Origin: Onchidella celtica
Taxonomy: Eukaryota; Mollusca; Gastropoda; Systellommatophora; Onchidiidae
DNA: 64,000 nucleotides
Assembly (NCBI GenBank): GCA_963931925.1
Contig: OZ007569.1
Span: 42,642,521-42,706,520, forward strand
Direction of reading: 5' to 3'
The notes beneath the pieces were generated by a model, which did not search any database, had not been told where the DNA came from, and was given only the letters and a program-made list of their open reading frames with translations. A program made the translations under genes and the position numbers. Positions 36,501 through 45,889 of this stretch are shown in pieces (position 1 is the stretch's first letter; each line of letters starts with the position of its first letter).

Positions 36501-37515
36501 ACAAGTCCGATGCACAAGTCTAACAAGTTAGCCAAAAGACTCAGACGAGTCCGATGTACAAGACCAACATGTTGGTTGAAAAATCTGACAAGTCCAACAA
36601 GTTCGACAAAGCCGCACAGGTGCGACAAATCCAACAAGTCATCCTGCACAAATCTGCCGTCCAGGTTTGACAATTCCGCTGGACAAATCTGACAAGTTCA
36701 CTGCACTAGCCTGACAAGTCCAATAAGTGTGCCGAATAAGTTCGTCCAGTCCGATAAGTGAGACAAATCTAACAAGTCATCCGCACAAAATCCACAACTT
36801 TGACATGTCTGACATTCCAGCTGCACAATTGTGACAAATCTGACAAATCCACTGCACAATCACAACAAAGTTTGCCAAACAAGTCCGCCAAGTTCAACAT
36901 ATCTGATAAGTCCACCACAGACATCTGATAAGTCCGTCAAATCTGCACAACAAATCAAACAGGTCTGCAGCATAAGTATGACCAGCCAGGGGCACAAGTC
37001 TGATGAGGCTGTCTAGTCTGCCGCACAAGTCTGACAAGTCCCCAGAACAAGTCAGACAAGTTTGCCGCAGAAGTTCGACAAGTCCAAGAAGTCTGCCGCA
37101 CAGGTTCGACAAGTACGACAAGTTTACCGCACAAGCTGGACAAGTTTGCCGCACAAGCCAAACAATCCCAGGGCACAAGTCTGACAAGATCAACAAAAAG
37201 TAAAAAAAAATCTGATAATTTTAGCAATCCTGACATGTTCAACAAGTCCGCTGTACAGGTTCAACAAATCCGAAAAATCCACAGCTCAGGTTGGACAAAT
37301 CCAACAAGTCTGCTGCTCAGATTCGACAGGTCTGACAAATCTGACAAACCCAACAAATCAGCCGCACAAATCCAACAAGTCTGAGGCAGAAGTCCAACAA
37401 ATTTGACAAGTCCGACAATCCAAAAAATCTGTCACACAAGTCCAACAAGTTTGCCGGGCAAGTCCGACAACACCAATAAAGCCAACAAGTCCGTTGTACA
37501 ACAAATCTGACAAGT
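36501..37515. repeat. Variant satellite block
   Basis: The array continues with a shorter, different sub-motif (TCTGCCGCACAAGTC, GACAAGTCC) and without the GGCCAAAAAA block of the main unit. The period is irregular, roughly 25-36 bp. It probably reflects a second expansion from the same precursor. Confidence 0.8.
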
Positions 37516-37755
37516 CTTTCATAAACTTTGTTTCCATGAGATAAGTGGTTTGACCATGACATCGACCTTACGTATGATAATTTGGAGGTTATATGATTTT
37601 TAGTGTTAAAGGTAGTGAGGTATGGCAAGTCCGACAAGTTTTTCCCTTCTTCTGTAAAATTTTGTTTCCATTAGATAGGCGGCTTCGCCATGACACCGAC
37701 AATGAATATCATAATTTAGAAGTTATGAGATTTTTAATGGTAAGGATGGTGAAGT
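37512..37755. repeat. Tandem duplication, two units of about 120 bp
   Basis: Two diverged copies, beginning at about 37512 and 37635, share TTTGTTTCCAT.AGATA, CCATGACA.CGAC, and GATTTTTA.TG. The satellite motif AAGTCCGACAAGT separates them, so this flank was duplicated together with the array edge. Confidence 0.75.
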
Positions 37756-39239
37756 CATCTCCTTGGTAATGGGTGTGTCCATTTGGTATCGAATTTCGAA
37801 TCCTAAATAGGGACTTTCCTATAATGTCAGACATGAAACTATTATGAAATCATTTTAATGCTTTGTTAAACCTATTTATTTGCATTCAAACTTGTAAACC
37901 AGAGGGCCAAAAACCCTAATGTAAATGCACGTGTTCGAGAAAGTAATGGAAAGTATTCAATCTGTTGTGACATTCGCTTGAATGATAATATATAGTGGCA
38001 TCGATTCCCACTTCTGCTTCCGATTTGTAGATAAAAGTCAAGAAGATGTCAAGGGTAAAAGAAGATAATCATGTATGCAGTTTACACTTTTTGCAAAAAG
38101 AGTATTTATTGTCCTATTTCCAATAGAAGACTTATATCTTTGGCTTGTTGAGTCAGTTGAACGTGTGTGAGTGAAGACCATGTATTTTAAGTAAGGTTTG
38201 CAAAGAAATGGCTTTAATATGTGAGCTTATGCATAATGAGGTCAAACCCATAACGGCAGACAATGTATGGATTCTGTGTCATATAAGAAAAACCCAATTT
38301 TATTTATAGTAGGGGAACAGCCACTTTGGGGAAACCTTGGTGGTCACTGGCTCCTGTTTCCATGTAGCGTTGAGGTCGGCGGTCGACCAAGGTACTCGCA
38401 CGGCTAGTCATGCCCAACTAGTCTGTAAAGCTTAGGGTCTGGCGAGATTTCCTCCCTTAAGGCGCTACTGAGGGACTTAGAGTTGTGGTGGAGTTTGGTC
38501 GGCGGTAGGTCTGTCAAAACATACGGATTAGAACCTACTTCCTTAGATCTTAAGGGGCAACTGGTACTTTACAGTATTAGACTTAGGATCGTCCATGTCA
38601 TGGGAAAAGTGCTCTCGCAACCACATAGCCACACGGCACATCTGTGCTAGGTAGGGTAGTGTGTGCTGGAGTCCTCGTGCCACTATTTTTTTATTTTTTT
38701 GATTCACTTATTTAAACAGAATTCAATGCACAACAACAATAACTGCTGAGCATTTGCAACGTTCACAAGAAAGTGGGATGTATTTTTTAATATTGTCTCT
38801 GTTAGGGGATTTCACATTTCTGTAGCAAATATAAATTTAATGTTTCAATTGTGAAAGGCCGGGTTTTGTTTATTGGCTTGTCGAAATACAGCGTTTCAAG
38901 ACCGCAGGACTGTTTGTATAAATGATGGCAGAAAGTGTAGGTTTTGAGTCGTAACGGAATAAGATCGCCCTGTGCTCTTGATTTGCACAACTATCATCAG
39001 GGAGAAAACATAGAGAACCCTTCAAGGGGGGGGGGGGAAGCTAGCTCTTCAAGACAAGCGCTTTACACTACAGCTTCGTGAAGTATTCCACTCAAACCCT
39101 TTTGACATACATGGAAAATTCACAAGTCAATATAGGTGAGCAGAAGCTCGGGGGGGGGGGGGGGGGGACAGAGCATAACAGATTTAAGATAACAGTTTAA
39201 GAGAAAATAATTATTAGCCGGACCACAATTTTGGTCCGC
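37756..39239. other. Non-coding stretch, unassigned repeat-like block
   Basis: No gene recognised. 38290-38700 is less AT-rich than its surroundings and ends in a T-rich tract, which may be an old SINE-like repeat, but I cannot place it. G-runs lie at 39026-39036 and 39150-39168. Confidence 0.4.
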
Positions 39240-40165
39240 CTAATGAACCTTGAACCTTGAACCTAGGCGTTGTCCCTCCACTGCAGGATGTAGCCCTCTG
39301 ACAATGCCTTCCATTTGCTTCGATCTTGCGCACTCCTTGTCCAGGTCGCACCCTCTGTTCTTGTGATGTCGTCTCTCCATCGTCCTACTGGCCGTCTTCG
39401 TGATCTTCTCCCCGTCCTCGGTCTCCACTCTGTGCATCTTTTTGTCCATCTGTTATCTTGTGTCCTGGCTAGGTGTCCTGCCCATCTCCATTTTAATATG
39501 AGAGCCATTTTCACCAAGTCCGTAACATTTGTTTGTTTTCGTATTTCCGTGTGTGGTACTTTGTCTTGTAGCTTTATGTTTAGCATTTTTCTTTCCATTG
39601 CTCTTTGGGTGGTTCTTAGTTTCGTGGTGATCTGTCTTGACATGGTCCATGTCTGGCATCCATATGTGATCGTGGGGATTACGCATTGGTTGAACACTTT
39701 TCTCTTGAGGGATATTGGTATGTCTTTATTTTGGAAAATTTCTCTGTACCTTCCAAAGCAGCTCCATCCTGCTCTTACTCTTGCACTCACTTCACAGCTT
39801 GTTTGATTTCCATTTGAATTGTTTGGCCAAGGTATTTGTATTGGTTTACTCTTTCAATTACTTTATTTTCCACTTTTATATCTTCATCTGTTTCATAATT
39901 TGTCATATATTTCGTTTTGTCTTTGTGTATCTTCAGTCCGATCTTTTACTGTGTTTATTTAGTATGTTCAGGTTCTTCTCCATTTGCTTTGTGTCTCCCG
40001 TGCACAGCGCCACATCGTCTGCGAACCTAAGGTCTTTCAGCTGTTCTCCATCAATATTTATTCCAAGTTCCAGACCTGATGATTTGAAGATTTCTTCTAT
40101 TGCTGCTGTAAATAGTTTAGGTGATATTGGATCTCCCTGTCTCACTCCTCTTTCTAATACTTATG
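39240..40165 (-). mobile_element. RTE-type LINE fragment, 5'-truncated
   Basis: Minus-strand non-LTR element. The 3' end is a short tandem tail, AACCTTGAACCTTGAACC as read on plus (39246-39264), typical of RTE elements. Coding remnants, high to low: 39933-40145 has RQGDPISPKLFTAAIEEIF and the catalytic FADDV; 39263-39790 has the RTE C-terminal region (CVIPTITYGCQTWTM, LKWRWAGHLAR, GRRSRRRPVGRWRDDI). The two lie in different frames with an interval missing between them, and the first frame starts in the middle of RT, so this is a dead, truncated copy. Confidence 0.87.
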
Positions 40166-40889
40166 GAAAATTGCACATATTATAAAGCTTGCTGCGTAGA
40201 GCGCCGCTTGTAAAATCAAGAGCGTTTTGAAACATTGAAAGTGAATTCTTTTTCAGGCTTTGAAGCGAGTTGCTGTGTAACAAAATGGATGTCGTCTCCT
40301 TATCTTAAAACACGAGAGGGTGTTATGACTGGTGAAGCACTTGCTTTTCCGGGCTTCATCTATGTGCATCCTCGGCAGCAACAGGCGAGTAGTCTGAGCT
40401 TTACTCGTGGCCAGGTGTTTGCCTCACCTTCTCCACTCATCAATCTTTTTGATGGCTGACCTACATTCAGCTAGCTGGGTTTTCCCCAAAATGTTGTTTT
40501 CTATTATTGGCAGTTGAAACAGTGATAGTTTCAAAATGTCAGAGCAAAGTTAGTCAAACTGTCTTGCAGCTTCCACTTGTACACCCACCAAAGCAAATGT
40601 AAAAGAATATCATAACAGTCGATAGTTGCAAAAATGTAACTCAATAGGGATTAGAAAATACTTTTCGAAAATCTGATTTTCTTTGGATGCGTAAATAATT
40701 AAATGCTTTTGGGACAATTGTTTAGAAAATTAATGGTTTAAGATGCCATTTACCGCAAGAACTCAGTTTAGACCCAGTGTCATTTCGTTACAGTTTTTGT
40801 CTCTTATCTTGAAGCTTGACCCTCGAAGGTCGATAACTGCCCTATTTTCACATTTTATACATATGACTACCACCTTAGCAAGACAATTA
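40166..40889. other. Non-coding stretch, one weak open frame
   Basis: A plus-strand frame of 74 codons at 40235-40459 has no recognisable domain. Nothing else was seen. Confidence 0.4.
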
Positions 40890-40978
40890 TCACAGTAAAA
40901 AAAAAAAAAAAACGACATAAATTAACCTGTTGACGCCACAGTACAAATAAATAAATAAATAAATAAATAAATAAAAAA
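40890..40978. repeat. A-run and AAAT microsatellite
   Basis: An A-rich run followed by AAATAAAT repeats (about 40945-40976). Confidence 0.85.
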
Positions 40979-41023
40979 TCAACAAAATGACCGAACTCCT
41001 AAAGACACACGCACACAATTGCA

Positions 41024-41063
41024 AGACAAGTCCAACAAGTCCGCCCGACAAGTCCGACCAAAC
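41024..41063. repeat. Isolated fragment of the satellite motif
   Basis: GACAAGTCCAACAAGTCCG and GACAAGTCCGACC occur here, 3.5 kb beyond the end of the main array and just downstream of gene B. It is either a seed or a relic of the same satellite. Confidence 0.65.
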
Positions 41064-41162
41064 ACTCAAATATATATCTGAAAATAGCAATATGAAAATA
41101 TTTTAAAATAAATTGATCATGATCCCGATATAATTATTTGGTAGAACATATTGTGTCTGAAG

Positions 41163-41168
41163 TTTATT
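41163..41168 (-). terminator. Polyadenylation signal of gene B
   Basis: AATAAA on the minus strand, 27 bases after the gene B stop codon. Confidence 0.6.
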
Positions 41169-41194
41169 TCAACAATATGAATGGAATCTGTGAT

Positions 41195-44100
41195 TTATGG
41201 AATACCAAAAACGTCAAATTTTTCCTTGTGTAATCCTGGTGTAGGAAAAGGCCGGGGGCATTTCTTGTGGCAATAATCTGGCACAGTGAACAGATCCGGG
41301 TTCTGTGGGCCGATGACGTAAGTCCCGGGGTAAAAGGTCAGGTTGTGAGAAACATTGATCAAGACCTCACTGTAGCGACAGGGCACGATGTCATAGGTCA
41401 CCAGCAAGATGTCACCATTAGACCTTGCTCCTTGCTTCACCCACCCGTAACACGACAAACCATTGATGAATTCTGTAGCATACATTGTGCCGCCTTCCAT
41501 CCAGTCAGGGCGTAATATTGTACACCTTTCAGGACAAAGTTCAAACCATGAAAAATTACGACTTCAGATAATTGGTTTCGAAACAATATGTTGAGATGAG
41601 AAAAGGTGAAATCATTTTGGCAAAACGTTAATTTAAAAATATATAAATTTGTTACTTAATAAATAAACAAATAAATAAATAAATTTTTTAATAATCTTGT
41701 AATAAAAGAAATAGTGGCTGGAGTATTTCATTGTGGTGCAATTTTGGTCCCTTTGCTTAACGTCACAGCCTAAATGACAATTTCAAAAATTGTAATCTAG
41801 CCCTATTTCCTTTCTTTTGACCTATTGTGTTTCATGTTCTATGCAATCTTTTAAAAATAGATAAAAATGGCAGTCAAAATTCATTAAAAGAAACTTCAAA
41901 CAAAACGATGCCACTTTACTTGCATTTCCACGCACTGGCATGCTGTATCGTTGTGCTTTTGTTCTGGATAGAAAAACTATATTTCAAATACATTCTATTT
42001 GCGTTCGATCTAACCGTGATGATAAATGCACCCGCCATAGCTCCAGTGGAAAACTATATTTCAAATACGTTCTATTTGCATTCGATCTAACCGTGATGAT
42101 AAATGCATCCACTGTAGCTCCAGTAGAAAACTATATTTCAAATACATTCTATTTGCGTTCGATCTAACCGTGATGATAAATGCATTCACCATAGCTCCCA
42201 CTAGAAGACTATATTTCAAATACATTCTATTTGCGTTCGATCTAACCGTGATGATAAATGCATTCACCATAGCTCCCAGTGGAAAACTATATTTTAGGTA
42301 CATTCTATTGATGGTCGATCTAACCGTAATGATAAAAAATTATATACCCGACTTTGTTCTCAGAAGAAAACTATAATTCAAATGAAGACTACAGGAGAAA
42401 GACGTCAGTTGTCACAAAATGAAGGTTTGGAGAAATTCGCATTTTAAAGTTTGAAAATCCATAGGTTGAAGAGAGGATGCCTTGTCTAAATTTGTTTCTA
42501 TTGCTGGACAAGAGTTGTTTTTCACTTAATCGGTTCAGAGGAACAAAGCTAAAGATATTGGCAAAGAGCTGAGGGGGTAATCATAAAATTCGCTTTTGCG
42601 ACAACTGATGTACTCCCCTGTAGTCTTCAAACACATTCTGGTGATGTTTGACCTAACTATGATGATGAATGTATCCATCCTTGCTCTTAGAGGAAAAACT
42701 ATATTTCAACTACTTTCTAGTTATGTTCGATCGAACCGTGATAATAAATATACCCACCCTTGCTCTTTTCCACACAGCCAGCAACATGTTTTCTGTTCGG
42801 GGTAATGAACGTACATGTCTTCAGTTGGAGTAAACAGCAAATGGCACGGTGCGCTGTGGACAAAATAAAGTAATTAAAAGTTGTTAAATAATTAATTTCT
42901 GATTTGTATGGTGGATTTTATTGTACTGAAACCGAGTTCAGAGCGAGTTTTTGGATATTTTAATATGAGAATTCCAGTTTTACATTTTGTTATACGGACA
43001 TATTGTTCATATCTCAGTGCAATCAAATTTCTACACCATCTAGGAACAACAGAATAAGACATATGCGAGGAAACAGAAAAATAATACAAGATAGTTTTTA
43101 CATCTGCAATTCACTTCAACAGCTCGCTGTGACTAGATTTGCTCCTTACATTATTAACCCTTATAGTGGCAAGTAATTTTCTCTCCCATAATAGACTTTT
43201 TTGGATATTGTTGGGGGAGCGTAGTCTTATTACAAAGGCAAATAGAGAAAGTATTGAGCTGTGTTCACTGCTCGGCTCTAGTTTTCTGTGTAAAATACTG
43301 CGCACTCCTAACAAGATCCAAAAAACTTCCGACTTGGCTGTTTTTAGGGGACCGTGGCATGTTACATGGTAAACTGTAGATGAGCAGTGAACACTAGTCA
43401 GTATTATCTCTATAACGGCTTTGTAATTACGCTACGGCCTCCTAACAACAATCACTCCAATATTACTTGGTCAATTACCTGTTTTAATCGGTTAATGCCA
43501 CTTTTCCACACCATGTTGCTTCATGGCATCTTACGTCTATTACTGACTTAGGACGTGTTCAAACTATAATACAATACATGCTCTTAGTCTTACATTCTCT
43601 GTGAAAAAAAGTTTTCCAACGTGGAATTATAAAGCGATTCTTACCTTACTTGACAAGTTCCAACATATACAAAAACAATGTTATTGAGTTCACAGACAAT
43701 GAACGACTGCTCACAGACAACCAAAAACTCATCTAGGCCTATTCAGTAAAAGCTTCGTTGAAAGAGCACTCACTCCGGCTCGTGGTCACTCAGATTCTGG
43801 TGCATACAGAAATCGTCATGTTGCCCCTTCAGATGGTCGAATCTAGCGGTCCTGTGGTTGTAGTCGTAGTACCAGCTGCCGTTGTTGGATGAGATGTAAC
43901 CATCGCTAAAAATTTGTTTCTTTATCTGACGGAATTAGGACATACACATAAATATAGATTTGATGTGAGCCGCTTGGCATTTAACGTAACCACAGGTGCG
44001 ACCAGTTTACAGATGGGAAACAGATTCAAGGTTTCTAAGCTTGCGTTTTTGACCATCAGAAATATTTAATTTGATTTCTACTCAAGACTTTCTTCCTTCA

Positions 44101-44670
44101 TCTATCCCAATCTCGTCCACACTTGCATTCACTCTGCATCCATCTATCCATCTATAGATCCATCCATTCATCCACCCATGCATCCACCATCTACCCATTC
44201 ATCCATCCACCCATCTATCCATATACATGTATACTTATGTCTTTATCGGTCGAATCGTCCATGAAGCAAGCGGCAATGTCATGTTAATTCATTTTTTGTT
44301 TAGTCCCAAGAAAAAACTTTATTTATGAGTAGTCGAAAATTATGATGCAGAAACTGTTGGTGGTTCTTCCAGGTTATGTCTAATCGAACTTGTCTCAACA
44401 TTCTAATGCAGAACTGCTGTCTATCATTAACTTTCAATGCACCCCTGACATTGCGTGGTGCCCTGTGTCAATAGTGGTACTTTTTTTACCTGAGTTATAT
44501 TGAATTTTGTTTTTCAGTGGCTGGACAAAACATATTGTCTTTACCTCAGCAAAATGAACACTGAATGCTTCAGGTAACACTGGAGGTTTGAATGGATCTG
44601 CTAATCCAAAGTTTATGGTAAACAGACCCCACATAGGAATTAAGGCCAGCCATGTTTGACGGGGCGTCAT
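41195..44670 (-). CDS. Gene B: secreted cysteine-rich protein, At4g14100-like (complete, four exons)
   Basis: Exons on the minus strand. Exon 1, 44545-44670 (ATG to GAG|GTAAAG), encodes signal peptide MTPRQTWLALIPMWGLF and DPFKPPVLPEAFSVHF. Exon 2, 43774-43925 (acceptor CGTCAG, donor GTGAGT), encodes GSWYYDYNHRTARFDH. Exon 3, 42758-42853 (acceptor CCACAG, donor GTGGGT), encodes CHLLFTPTEDMYVHYP and TCCWLCG. Exon 4, 41195-41525 (acceptor GAAAG), encodes CTILRPDWMEGGTMYATEF, LSCYGW, NVSHNLTFYPGTYVIGP and DYCHKKCP, then the stop. Phases 0, 2, 2 join into 234 residues. Expected secreted, with many cysteines and N-glycosylation sites (NLS, NVS, NLT). The PDW...C.W...H.LTF...P.YC order recalls plant At4g14100-like proteins; that relation is from memory. 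No biochemical function is known to me. Confidence 0.88.
41971..42765. repeat. 78-bp minisatellite in intron 3 of gene B
   Basis: Four to five regular units at 41971-42345, starting GAAAACTATATTTCAAATAC and containing TCGATCTAACCGTGATGATA, then a gap, then two diverged units at 42625-42765. The last unit runs through the exon 3 splice donor into about 11 bases of exon 3 (CTTGCTCTTTT as read on plus). Confidence 0.88.
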
Positions 44671-45889
44671 TGTGTAATTGTGTAGTCGGGTGTATGTTGC
44701 TGCGGGTCTGCTGGTCAAACCTGCAAAATAATGTTTAAAAAAAAAAAAAAATGCTAGGAGAGCAAGGCTATGGGAGAGCATCGGAGGGATGGAACCCCGG
44801 CCAAACCCTTGACTTGACTTCCTCTATGGGAGCCAGCCCACGCCCAGGTCATGAATCTGTTTGTTTTTTCTTTTGTCTTTTTTGACAGTTAGATTCCAGT
44901 TGGGTTCGAACCCATCTCAATGGTAACGATTCTCATTGATCTGTGACATTACAAGTTGCCAGCAAAGTAATGTTCAGAACAAAGCTATCACTTAATTGGC
45001 TGGCCTGCATTTCTATCATTCTTATCAAATTTCCATTACTAGAATTTAAAAAGAAATGGCAAGCGAAATGCTCTGCTGATATGGACGATAATCTTCAAAA
45101 GTGATTACAGTATTCTAAATCTTAATTTTAATGCTAGGGCTGATTTTGAAGGACAAATTTCTCTTTTCATTCTCAGCTGATAAGCACAAGGAACCATAAC
45201 ACTATATAATTTCACCCACCATCTTTGGCGAAAGTAATATCTCTTCCGAACTGTTGGCAAACGTTATCTCGTTATACACAACCACAATAGACGCTTACTA
45301 TTTAATTGCAGGCTCCACTCAACTACAAATATGACATTCAGCACTAAGTGTGACGATCTCTATCGACAGTAATTTTTCTCTCAGTTGTTAATAAACATTA
45401 TCTTGGTATACACAACCAAACTGGACGTCTACTGTTTTACTGCAGGCTCCACTCTACTACATACATGATATTCAGTACTAAGTGGGAAGAATTGTACTGC
45501 ATAAGGCTGCTTATGTAACTGATCGAATTGTCTCCGTCAGTCACGCTCAGTAAACGCTCCAAAATAAAGCACTATGACTAATATTATTAGGATTCATTAA
45601 AATATGATAGCTAAGACTTTGTACCTCGCCATTTATGTATGTACAGACACAAAAGTTGAATGTATTCACATGATTACTTACTTCAAGCTGCATCATCATG
45701 ATCACTCTTAGTACGAAGTTGCTAAGAGTTTGAAAATTGCTATCGGACACTCTGATAAAGAAAAGTTACAAGCAGGCAGTTTATCGCACTTGTGATTACA
45801 TGATCCAGGCCCTGTGGTGACAAGGAGTCGTAAGCCAAATTTGATTCTTTTTATCAATGAAGGGGTGACTGTGTTAAATAGAAGATTAT
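44671..45889. other. Non-coding stretch upstream of gene B
   Basis: Should contain the gene B promoter; no obvious element stands out. GGGTTCGAACCC at 44901-44912 fits a Pol III B box, but no matching A box was found, so no tRNA or SINE is called. Imperfect duplicate phrases (TTATCTCGTTATACACAACC / TTATCTTGGTATACACAACC) lie about 140 bp apart at 45265 and 45409. Confidence 0.45.

Noticed and set aside
32425-37515. CRISPR-like array of regular repeats
   Set aside because: Units are contiguous and diverged along their whole length, with no conserved repeat separated by unique spacers, and the DNA is eukaryotic.
40235-40459. 74-codon plus-strand open frame
   Set aside because: No domain, no splice partner, ordinary length for chance.
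44901-44912. GGGTTCGAACCC, a perfect Pol III B box
   Set aside because: The sequence is self-complementary and no A box lies at the right distance on either strand, so neither a tRNA nor a SINE is called.
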